From Saccharothrix sp. ALI-22-I (GTDB lineage: Bacteria > Actinomycetota > Actinomycetes > Mycobacteriales > Pseudonocardiaceae): a stretch of DNA of 64,000 bases. Under the pieces are notes generated by a model that was given only the letters and a program-made list of their open reading frames with translations, had not been told where the DNA came from and did no database searches. Of this stretch, positions 51,751-59,132 are shown one piece after another. A program made the position numbers and the translations under genes. Each line of letters begins with the position of its first letter. Position 1 is the stretch's first letter. The stretch is taken from contig NZ_MTQP01000040.1 of assembly GCF_001984175.1 (NCBI RefSeq), forward strand, positions 1-64,000. The letters run 5' to 3'.

Positions 51751-52785
51751 TCAGCCCTCGATCAGGACCGAGAGCACCGAGTCGTAGGCCAACTTCTTGT
51801 TGTAGTAGCGGTCGAACAGCAACGGGGTCTGGTTGACACGCCACGAGAACTTGTCCGTCACGCCGCTCAACGTGATCACGGTGCAGCGCGACACCCCGAC
51901 GCACGCGCGGACGACCTGGGCGTACGAGTCGGCCTGTGCGGCGCCCGAGCCGGCGATGTCCAGTTCGGTGAGGTGCACGTCGACGTCGAGGTCGGCGAAG
52001 CGCTGGAGGTTGGCCCGCATGTCGGCTGGCACGGCGCCGCTGACCAGGTGCGCCTGGAAGCCGACGCAGTCGATCGGCACGCCGCGCGACTTGAAGTCCT
52101 TCACCATGGCGTAGACGGCGTCGGACTTCGGGTTCTGCCCCTCGATGAAGTAGTCGCTGTAGCAGAGCTTCGCGGTGGGATCGGCCGCCCTGGTGGCGTG
52201 GAAGGCTTCCTCGATCCAGGCGTCGCCGAGCAGCCGCTGGAACACCGAGTTGCGTCGTGCGGCCCGACTGGTGTCGTCGAACGCCTCGTTGGCCACGTTC
52301 CAGTAGGCGACGCGGCCGCTGAAGTGGCTCGCGACGTTGGAGATGTGGTTGCGCACCGCGGCCAGCAGTTGGCTGGGCGAGTTCATGTTCTGCACCCACG
52401 CCGGCAATTGGCTGTGCCAGACCAGCGCGTGGCCGCGCACCGTCATGCCCTGGCTCTCCGCATGGCTGACCAGGCGGTCCGCGGCGGTGTAGTTGAACAA
52501 CCCGCGGTTCGGCTCGATGAAGTCCCACTTCATCTCGTTCTCGGGCGTGAGCTGGTTGAACTCCCGGTTCAACGTGGTGACGTAGTCCGGATCGCCGAGC
52601 AGCTTCGCCGCGGCTGCGGCACCGAATAAGCGTCCGCTGATCGATGCGGCGTCCTTCAGAGTGCTGGCCGTAGTGCTCGCAGTGGTGCTCGCGGCGGCTT
52701 GGGCGCTCGCGGCAGCGTTCGGTGCCACCACCAGGGCTGCCACCACAGGCACGATGGCCAGCACGGTCTCGAGTGACTTCCTCAT
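51751..52785 (-). CDS. Secreted endo-1,4-beta-xylanase, GH10
   Basis: A 344-residue extracellular xylanase: Sec signal peptide (MRKSLETVLAIVPVVAALVVAPNAAASAQA), a short Ala/Ser/Thr linker, then a GH10 catalytic barrel (FNQLTPENEMKWDFIEPNRGLFNY, VRGHALVWHSQLPAWV) with the acid/base glutamate in YWNVANEAFDD and the nucleophile glutamate in VHLTELDIAG. There is no carbohydrate-binding module. The ATG at 52785 has GGAGGA three bases upstream. It appears intact, unlike much of the neighbouring sugar locus. Confidence 0.95.
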   Translation of the reverse strand: MRKSLETVLAIVPVVAALVVAPNAAASAQAAASTTASTTASTLKDAASISGRLFGAAAAAKLLGDPDYVTTLNREFNQLTPENEMKWDFIEPNRGLFNYTAADRLVSHAESQGMTVRGHALVWHSQLPAWVQNMNSPSQLLAAVRNHISNVASHFSGRVAYWNVANEAFDDTSRAARRNSVFQRLLGDAWIEEAFHATRAADPTAKLCYSDYFIEGQNPKSDAVYAMVKDFKSRGVPIDCVGFQAHLVSGAVPADMRANLQRFADLDVDVHLTELDIAGSGAAQADSYAQVVRACVGVSRCTVITLSGVTDKFSWRVNQTPLLFDRYYNKKLAYDSVLSVLIEG

Positions 52786-52824
52786 GCTTCCTCCGTTGAT
52801 CATCGTCGACCCGGCGGCGGAGTA

Positions 52825-52854
52825 GAAAGTTTTGCCATCATGACAGCAACTTTC
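52825..52854. promoter_or_regulatory. Inverted repeat upstream of the xylanase gene
   Basis: GAAAGTT (52825-52831) and AACTTTC (52848-52854, extended to AACTTTCG) are inverted copies 16 bases apart, 40-70 bases upstream of the xylanase start. The half-sites resemble the CGAAA-N-TTTCG boxes described upstream of Streptomyces xylanase genes (from memory). Confidence 0.4.
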
Positions 52855-52971
52855 GATACCGTCATGGCGTACCGACGAGCCGAAGCTGGCCGTGTCGTAC
52901 CGCCGGAGGGCATCCCGGTGCGCGTGACCCTGCCGACGTGTCCGGCTCCCTGCCGACCAGAGGGGCAAGAG

Positions 52972-53999
52972 GTGAACGTCGCACTCGTCTCGGAACAGTG
53001 CCTCCACTGCGTCGAATACGACGTCTTCAGCGGCAGCGACCAGGTCGCCGACCGCATCGAAGACCTCGCCGGCACGCGGTGTCTCTTGTGCGGGGCCACG
53101 ATCGGGCGGGGCGAGCTGTCGATCGTGATGGATTCCGAGGCCGTGAGCCGGATCGGCGACGGAGCCGCGATCTGGAACCGCGGCGGCGACCCGGCCGCCG
53201 GATACGGCGGCTTCTTCGAGAAGGGCACGGCGAAGGAGGCTTCCAGCGGCGTCGCGAGGAAACTGCTGGGACAGCTCACGGGCGCGACGGCCGAGCGGCG
53301 CAGGCAGCGCTGTGCCGCCGCCATGCCCGCACTGCTGGGCATCGCCTCGTCGCACGCCCTCGGCGCGGAGAAGGCCGGTGATCGCCGCCGGGCTCGGCAG
53401 GCGTACCAGGTGATCGTGGACTACGTCGACGATGCGGTGGCCGCCGCCGCGGCGATCCAGGCCGGTCAACTCGCCCCGGCAGGACCACGACCGGCAGGCC
53501 GCGGCGAGGCTGTACGAGGTGGCGGCGCGGAAGGCCGACCGCTCGTTGAAGCCCATCGCCCTGCTCTGCTTCGGTGACGCGCTCAACCTCCTCTGCGACA
53601 TGCCGGGCGCCAAGCGCGCGTTCCGCGAGTGCTTGGCACTGGGACCGAGCAGCTCCCGCGCGCACTGCGGCTACCTGCTCGGCGGCCTGTTACCCGGGCA
53701 GTGCCCGTGAGGCTTACGAGGCGGCGCTCGGCGACCCGGAGTACGGCCCGCTGGCGGCGTTGAACATCGGCGTGATCGAGGACGATCGGGGACGTTCGGC
53801 GGAGGCGGAGCGGTGGTGGCGACAGGCTTTCGACCATGGCGCGCGGCTCGAACGCACGGTCGCCGCGTTCAACCTGGCCAGGGTGTTCGAGGGGCGCGGC
53901 GAGATTCGTGAGGCGACGAGGTTCTACCGGATCGCGGTGGACTCGCCCGAACCCGAGGCGGCGCGGCGGGCGCGGGCGGCGCTGGACGACCTCGGCTGA
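52972..53999 (+). pseudogene. TPR-repeat protein with two frameshifts
   Basis: Three frames in series make one protein of about 340 residues. Frame 1 (GTG 52972, GAGGGG upstream) has two cysteine pairs, EQCLHC and RCLLCG, a possible zinc ribbon; frame 2 from about 53480 has QAAARLYEVAARKADRSLKPIALLCFGDALNLLCDMPGAKRAF; frame 3 from about 53690 has REAYEAALGDPEYGPLAALNIGVIEDDRGRSAEAERWWRQAFDHG and AAFNLARVFEGRGEIREATRFYRIAVD. The later parts are tetratricopeptide repeats. Sequence error or recent decay cannot be told apart. Function unknown. Confidence 0.6.
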
Positions 54000-54031
54000 C
54001 CGCCAGCCTGGCAACTCCCAGGCCGGCAGCT

Positions 54032-54436
54032 TCAGCCCGGCAGCTGACGTCGGGCGGCGGCCACGATGTCGTCCTCGCGCGAGGAGAGCCAGTGCACGCA
54101 CGCGTCGGCGATTTGCAGCACCGCCGGCCCGTGCAGCTCGGTGAACAACGCCCGCAGGGCGGCGCCGCGCTCGTCGGACGTCGGGTGGTCGGACATGTGC
54201 AGGCCGTGCGGGATGTCGTCGATCTCCTTGCGCACCCGCGTGATCAGGTGGTCGATCACGAAGAACACCAACGGCCCGGCCACCGCCAAGTAGGTCATCA
54301 CCGGGTCGTCGGTGGCCTTCAGCCCGCGCAGCACCAGCAACGCCCCGGTCTGATCCGCCTGGAACTCCTGCTCACGGGTCCGCGCCAGCCAGGCGTGCCC
54401 GGCGCTCGGCAACGGGGCCGACAACCGGAGCGGCAT
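54032..54436 (-). CDS. M48-like peptidase C-terminal fragment or small relative
   Basis: A 134-residue protein with REQEFQADQTGALLVL (E-x3-D, as in the third zinc-ligand helix of M48 peptidases), one membrane segment (YLAVAGPLVFFVIDHLI) and HPTSDERGAALRALF, a motif usual near the end of M48 proteins. The HExxH helix is absent, so as it stands it cannot be a peptidase; it is probably the surviving C-terminal part. It lies downstream of the EspG gene in the same direction. Confidence 0.45.
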   Translation of the reverse strand: MPLRLSAPLPSAGHAWLARTREQEFQADQTGALLVLRGLKATDDPVMTYLAVAGPLVFFVIDHLITRVRKEIDDIPHGLHMSDHPTSDERGAALRALFTELHGPAVLQIADACVHWLSSREDDIVAAARRQLPG

Positions 54437-54460
54437 CGCCTCCCCGAACAGCCATGCGGT

Positions 54461-55285
54461 TCAGCCGTCCTCGGGAAGGGCAGGTTGCTGGATAACGCTG
54501 ACGGAGTGTTCTTCCAAACTGCGCAGTGTCTCGCTGAGCCTGGCGGCGATCAGCTCACGGGTGGCCGGCAGGGCGGTCACCCATCGACGACCGCCGGATC
54601 TTTTGAGTGTGAACACCCAGCGCCCTTCGACCGTGTCGATGTAGTTGACCGGTTGCCGGCTTCGCACGCGGGCTCCGCCACGGCCTCGGATGGCTGTGTA
54701 GAGGCTTCCGGCACCCAGTCGCGGTTGTGCCAGCAACTCCTGCACGGCGTCGGCATCCAGCCTCGTGGTCGTGCGGAAACCGGTGGACAACGCCTTCTCC
54801 GCGGGCGGGGCGGGCATCGTGTCGTAGACGGCGCTGACCGGTCGCCGGTCAGCAGGTCGCGCGGGTGGGATCCGGGTGAGGAAGCGGTCGAGCACCTCGT
54901 CCGGGTCGACGGCCCACAATGTCACCGTGCCGGCCCTGTCGGCCTGGTACTCGCGCACCAGCAGGAATCCTTGCTGGTGTGCGACACCGGCGAGCACGCC
55001 GCAGCTGTGCGGTTGTCCCGCGATGGTCGTGTTGACCCAGCCGTAGAACTCGCGGTCCGGGTGGAAGAGCGCGCCCACCACGTCGTCGAACTCCGGTGTC
55101 AGCCGCCCGCCGGTACTGAGCCCTTGCCTGTTCAGCTCGTCGCTTGCCGCCTCGTCGAGTGCGCGCAGCGCGGCGGCGTCGTACCAGGCCGGCTCGTGTG
55201 CCAGGACCGGGTGTGGCTCGCCGTGCCGCCAGCGGATCATCGTGAGCAGTGTCTGGACGTCGAGGGTGACGGGGTGGAGTGCCAT
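54461..55285 (-). CDS. EspG-family ESX secretion chaperone
   Basis: A 274-residue cytoplasmic protein of the EspG family, which binds PE/PPE-type substrates and keeps them soluble for type VII secretion. Family-like blocks are TLDVQTLLTMIRWRHGEPHPVL at the start, a REFYGWVN region, LVREYQADRAGTVTLWAVDPDEVLDRFL and TRLDADAVQELLAQP ... GAGSLYTAIRGRGG. The ATG at 55285 is six bases after the stop of the PPE-like gene, so the chaperone is made with its probable client. Confidence 0.85.
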   Translation of the reverse strand: MALHPVTLDVQTLLTMIRWRHGEPHPVLAHEPAWYDAAALRALDEAASDELNRQGLSTGGRLTPEFDDVVGALFHPDREFYGWVNTTIAGQPHSCGVLAGVAHQQGFLLVREYQADRAGTVTLWAVDPDEVLDRFLTRIPPARPADRRPVSAVYDTMPAPPAEKALSTGFRTTTRLDADAVQELLAQPRLGAGSLYTAIRGRGGARVRSRQPVNYIDTVEGRWVFTLKRSGGRRWVTALPATRELIAARLSETLRSLEEHSVSVIQQPALPEDG

Positions 55286-55290
55286 GGCCG

Positions 55291-56574
55291 TCAGTTCTCG
55301 TCTGTGTCGCCGTACTCGTACCTGTAGCCGTCGATGTCGTCGTCGCCGTCCGCCGGCTCGGCGCCGATGACCGAGGGGGCGATGACCATGTCGTCGATGC
55401 CGAACAGGTCTTCGGAGTCCGGCGGACGCCAGTACCGGCGGTGGTGCTCCCGGTCGTCGTCGGGCTGATGTGGGTACGCGCCCCACATCCCCCCGCCGAG
55501 TGCCGGACCGCCGCCTGTACCGGTCACCGGCCGGGGCGCCTCACCGCTCACCCGTGTGCGGGCCTCCGGCCACCCGCCAACGCCCGTTCTCGGCAGCTCA
55601 GCGCGACCGTCGGGAGCGGATCGGCTTGCGGCACCACCGGGTAAGGGCGGGACAAGGCCGACGCCGCCTCGCGCGTCGGGCCCCCACCCGGCGGATCCAC
55701 CGGGCCCCACCGGCCCACCGGCTCCCCAGCTCCCGGCCGCACCGGGACCCCCTCCGCCGGGCCCGCCGAGTCGCGGCTCGACGTGAACGCCTCCGGTCTG
55801 GCCCGACGGTACGACGGTGCCCTGCGGTCCCCAACTGTGCGGCTGGGTGGTGGAACCTCCTATCGCCTGGGGCGCCACCGTGCCGACCTGGACCGGCTGA
55901 CCGTCGGTGTCCGCCGCGCCCCAACCGGTGACGCCGCCGGCTCCCCGAGCCGCCGCCCCAACCGGGTCCACCCCCGGCCGGGCGCCGTCCGACCGGTGAT
56001 CCGCGGTCGGGCCCCGGCTGTCCCCGCTCACCGTGACGGACGGACCGTCCCCGGACGGGACGGTGGGGTACGAGGCCGGCATCTGGTCACCGTTGGCCAC
56101 GCTTTGATTGTGGTAGCCGTTGTAGACCATGACGTTCCTATGGGCCTTGTCGTTGTAGTCGGCGATCGCACGGTCGATGTCCGACTCCGGGCCGAACCCG
56201 TCGAACAAGCCCTCGGCCGGCGCGGCTGGCGGGACGTACTGAACCTCGCGGAACGCTCGCCAGTACCCGTGTGCTTGGTCCACGAACGTGTCCCGGCTCG
56301 TCGTCAGCAGCGAGTGCGAGTCCTCGAACGCCTTGGTCACCGGCCGCATCGCCGATGTCGCGCCGGCGGACGCCGCCCCGTGCCAGGCAGCGTCCATCTT
56401 CTGGGTCAACGCGTTGATCTGTGCCACTCGCTCGACGTACCGGTCCGCCAACTCCCACGACGCACTGGCCGCCATGCCGAGCGCGTAGGTCTCTCCGGCT
56501 GAACGGATCCGCCGGTAGATCTCGTGTCCGTTCAGCTTCACACCGCCCCCCAAGGCGGAATACCACTCACCCAC
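55291..56574 (-). CDS. PPE-like type VII secretion substrate with Gly/Pro-rich tail
   Basis: A 427-residue protein. The N-terminal 170 residues are helical: EWYSALGGGVKLNGHEIYRRIRSAGE, the WxG turn in MDAAWHGAASAG and YWRAFREVQYVPPAAP. Residues about 200-380 are low-complexity glycine/proline. The acidic C-terminus contains YEYGDTDEN, a Y-x3-D secretion-type signal. The GTG at 56574 follows AGAGGGG; upstream residues belong to the preceding gene. Flanked by EspG and a small helical protein, it is the likely client of EspG. The effector role is unknown. Confidence 0.78.
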   Translation of the reverse strand: MGEWYSALGGGVKLNGHEIYRRIRSAGETYALGMAASASWELADRYVERVAQINALTQKMDAAWHGAASAGATSAMRPVTKAFEDSHSLLTTSRDTFVDQAHGYWRAFREVQYVPPAAPAEGLFDGFGPESDIDRAIADYNDKAHRNVMVYNGYHNQSVANGDQMPASYPTVPSGDGPSVTVSGDSRGPTADHRSDGARPGVDPVGAAARGAGGVTGWGAADTDGQPVQVGTVAPQAIGGSTTQPHSWGPQGTVVPSGQTGGVHVEPRLGGPGGGGPGAAGSWGAGGPVGPGGSAGWGPDARGGVGLVPPLPGGAASRSAPDGRAELPRTGVGGWPEARTRVSGEAPRPVTGTGGGPALGGGMWGAYPHQPDDDREHHRRYWRPPDSEDLFGIDDMVIAPSVIGAEPADGDDDIDGYRYEYGDTDEN

Positions 56575-56578
56575 GATG

Positions 56579-56881
56579 TCATCCCCTCTCGAACTCGTCT
56601 CGGCCGTTCTCATCGGCGCGCAGGTACTCGTCCCGTGACGCGGTCAACTTGCCGATATACCGATCCACGAATGAGCGCAACTCTTCGTTGTGCACCCGGA
56701 ACATCTCCCCGGAGAATCGCGCCGAGTTCGTCATCAACTCGCTCGCCGGCACGCCTCTCGGCCCGGTCACTTCGACCAGATATCGCGCGAGACTCACGTC
56801 TTCCAGCAAGTCGTCCCGCAGCTTCCGCAGGTCTTCCAGCACCGCCTCGACGCCGGCCGGATCGAATACGAATCCCGCCAC
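56579..56881 (-). CDS. Small WXG100/PE-like type VII secretion protein
   Basis: A 100-residue all-helical protein (VFDPAGVEAVLEDLRKLRDDLLEDV, SGEMFRVHNEELRSFVDRYIGKL) that ends with RDEYLRADENGRDEFERG. YLRAD fits the Y-x3-D/E secretion signal of PE and WXG100 partners. No tryptophan is present, so it is closer to a PE-like partner of the PPE-like protein. The stop is four bases from the next start. Confidence 0.7.
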   Translation of the reverse strand: MAGFVFDPAGVEAVLEDLRKLRDDLLEDVSLARYLVEVTGPRGVPASELMTNSARFSGEMFRVHNEELRSFVDRYIGKLTASRDEYLRADENGRDEFERG

Positions 56882-56928
56882 GGCGATCTCCCTCGGGTTC
56901 GTCGGTCATGGTCACGTGAAAATCGTCT

Positions 56929-57050
56929 GCGCTGCAGTCGCCGTTCGGTGGGTCCGCGGGCGGCGCGGGCGAGTTCGACGGCGTCGAGACGGTCGGTCTT
57001 GCCCGCCACCCGGCGCATCGAAGCGGGGATGGGGGTCCAAGGCAGACCCG
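56929..57050 (-). mobile_element. IS110-type transposase internal scrap
   Basis: Minus-strand codons LPWTPIPASMRRVAGKTDRLDAVELARAARG match the KTDRxDAxxLARLAR segment of IS110 transposases. Only about 40 codons remain, lodged inside the type VII cassette between two genes without breaking either. Confidence 0.55.
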
Positions 57051-57056
57051 GAGCGG

Positions 57057-57830
57057 TCAGAAGATCGGTTCCCAATCGCTCTTATTGTCGCCGTCGAGCA
57101 CGGATGCGTCGCTGAAATCGGCAGCGGGTGCCGGCCATATACCTTCGACACCGTTCGTGGTGATCAGCTTTTCGAGCCTGGCCTTGTTGCTGTCCAGTGC
57201 GCTCTCGAACAAACTGTCTATGACTAGTACACTGGACACAAAGAGACCGACGGCCGCAAGCCCTGTCGTTATTGCAGCCTCGATCGTGATCACTCCGATC
57301 GTCTCGAGGGCACAAATCATTATCGCTACGCACAGCAAGGTGACCGCCGACGCAAACTGGATCCAGAAATCCTTCAGCGCGTCGGCGATGTCGTTCAATG
57401 TGCTGTTCAGCTCGTCGAATACGGGTTTTAGATCGGTGAGCGCCTTGTTCTGCTGATCGATGACCGACCGGTACGCCAGCTGCGCATCGCCTTTCCAGTT
57501 ACCGTTGCTCGGCATACTCCCAAACGCGAGATCCACGGCTTGCCGCCCCGCAACCGCGGCGACCTTGCTGTTCCATTCCGAGGCCGCCTCACGCAGCGCG
57601 GCAGGCGAACCACGTTCCAGCAGGAGGTCTAGGATCGAGTTTTCGGACTTGGAAACTTCACCGTCGAGCTTCTGCGTTGCCCTCCGGACTTGGTCGGCGA
57701 TGCCATCGGGAAGGAACTTGAGCGCCCAGTTGACGTGGTCGATGATATCGCCCCGAGCCTTCCGCATCTTCTTGAGGGCAGATTCGATCGACGAGATGGC
57801 TTCGTCGAACGCGCCGTCGACGCCGCCCAT
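57057..57830 (-). CDS. LXG/WXG-like protein with membrane hairpin
   Basis: A 257-residue protein: helical N-terminal 155 residues (DEAISSIESALKKMRKARGDIIDHV, KLDGEVSKSENSILDLLLERG) with a WxG-type motif NGNWKGDAQLAYR, then two hydrophobic helices (about 160-205: WIQFASAVTLLCVAIMICAL, IEAAITTGLAAVGLFVSSVL) and a short polar tail. This looks like a type VII substrate or membrane-inserting effector. Its ATG overlaps the stop of the upstream gene (TGATG). The stop coincides with the IS110 scrap, so the original C-terminus may have been longer. Confidence 0.65.
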   Translation of the reverse strand: MGGVDGAFDEAISSIESALKKMRKARGDIIDHVNWALKFLPDGIADQVRRATQKLDGEVSKSENSILDLLLERGSPAALREAASEWNSKVAAVAGRQAVDLAFGSMPSNGNWKGDAQLAYRSVIDQQNKALTDLKPVFDELNSTLNDIADALKDFWIQFASAVTLLCVAIMICALETIGVITIEAAITTGLAAVGLFVSSVLVIDSLFESALDSNKARLEKLITTNGVEGIWPAPAADFSDASVLDGDNKSDWEPIF

Positions 57831-58147
57831 CAGAGTCGATCCTCGAGTCGGCGCATAGCGTGCTCGCCCGCCTGGTCTTCCATCAGGTAGGTCTGGGCGG
57901 TGAGGGACAGAGTGTCGCCGATCTTGTTGAACTCGGTCACCGCACCCGACACCAATTTGATGAGCTTCTGCTGGAGCGTCGCGTACGCCGTAACGACCCC
58001 ACGGTTATCGGCGGTCGCGCCGAACTGTCTCTCGTCCATCGCCAGACCGCCAGCCGCCCTCGCCCCACCTTCCATCGCGTCGGCGCCTGCCCGCCATTTT
58101 TTTGCGTCCTCCACCAGCGTGGCACACACGGCCTCGACCGATTTCAT
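57830..58147 (-). CDS. WXG100-like (ESAT-6-type) small protein
   Basis: A 105-residue helical protein (SVEAVCATLVEDAKKWRAGADAMEGGARAAGG, then VTAYATLQQKLIKLVSGAVTEFNKIGDTLSLTAQTY). It resembles ESX-secreted partner proteins; the centre is KKWRAGAD (W-R-A in place of WxG) and the C-terminal YLMEDQAGE fits the Y-x3-D secretion signal. Start at 58147. Coupled to the downstream gene. Confidence 0.7.
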   Translation of the reverse strand: MKSVEAVCATLVEDAKKWRAGADAMEGGARAAGGLAMDERQFGATADNRGVVTAYATLQQKLIKLVSGAVTEFNKIGDTLSLTAQTYLMEDQAGEHAMRRLEDRL

Positions 58148-58171
58148 ATGACGTCCCTCCGTACCCTCAAC

Positions 58172-58915
58172 TCAGTCGCGCGTGCCATGCGCGAGATGTT
58201 CGACCAGTTCTTGGAGCCGGGCCAGCGAGGCCGGCTTCTGGACGGTGGTGATGTCGGTGTCGCCGAGTTGCCGCGCGGCCGCGCGGAAGGCGCCGAGCGC
58301 CTCGGACCGGATCTCGGTGTACCGGACGTGCGAGGCCCACCGTGAGTCGGCGGTCACCTCGACGACCCGGCCGCGTGCCACGGTGACCGACACCCTGCCG
58401 TTCGGCCCAGCCGCGGTGGCGGTCGCGTTCAGCACGGATTCCGCTTCATCGCGATAGATTTCGAGATCCCGACCGGCCCGGGTCAGCAGGTCGGCCATCT
58501 CGTTCAGCACCGAGTAGTAGTCCTCGGACGGGATGGCGGTCGGGGCCGTCGGGACCTTGACGATGATCGGGTCGAGATCCAGGCCCTCCACGTGTTCGGC
58601 CACGAGTTCGACGATCGCGTTACCGGCGGCGGTGAGCAGCGCCTGCCCCAGTGCGCGCGGTGTGATGTAGTTCCGCCAGTTCTGAGCGATCGTGACGTCG
58701 ACGACTCGGCCCGCTCGGTCCACCGCCACCGTGATGGCACCGCTGTCGTCAGCGCCGCTGAACGCGCCGGGACCGGGTTCCGGCGAGGTGTTCGGAGCAT
58801 TGCGGCCCCGCGCCGGCGGCTCCTCGTCCTCGAAGTCGGGTTCGGCGAACCCACGACGCCAGTCGTCGGCCGTCGGCCTCGCATGACCGGAGGAGTAGCG
58901 ACCACGTGTGGACAT
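58172..58915 (-). CDS. YbaB/EbfC-like protein with two domains (T7SS-associated)
   Basis: A 247-residue protein, mainly two YbaB-type units in tandem: GAITVAVDRAGRVVDVTIAQNW...LGQALLTAAGNAIVELVAEH and, after SVLNEMADLLTRAGRDLEIYRDEAESVL, GRVSVTVARGRVVEVTADSRW...LGAFRAAARQL. The N-terminal 50 residues are polar and probably disordered. Such proteins are frequent beside EspG/WXG genes in the Pseudonocardiales. ATG 58915 is preferred; 58918 adds one methionine. First gene of the cassette, divergent from the SARP regulator. Confidence 0.75.
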   Translation of the reverse strand: MSTRGRYSSGHARPTADDWRRGFAEPDFEDEEPPARGRNAPNTSPEPGPGAFSGADDSGAITVAVDRAGRVVDVTIAQNWRNYITPRALGQALLTAAGNAIVELVAEHVEGLDLDPIIVKVPTAPTAIPSEDYYSVLNEMADLLTRAGRDLEIYRDEAESVLNATATAAGPNGRVSVTVARGRVVEVTADSRWASHVRYTEIRSEALGAFRAAARQLGDTDITTVQKPASLARLQELVEHLAHGTRD

Positions 58916-59132
58916 CATTCAGCTCCGTCTCTCCTTCGCCGCGTGCACGTCGAGCCGGGTGGCGATCAGCGCGCATGCGGCCGGTCGCGACTACCGGGAC
59001 TACCGGTGTGTTCCAGTGTGTGCCGCCGTCTCCGTGAACTTTCCGTGTTTTCCAACAATCCGCTGGTCAGTGCTGGTATCACCGCCGCAGGACGCGTCAC
59101 GCAACGGAACTCGACACTGTGGGAACCGGCAG

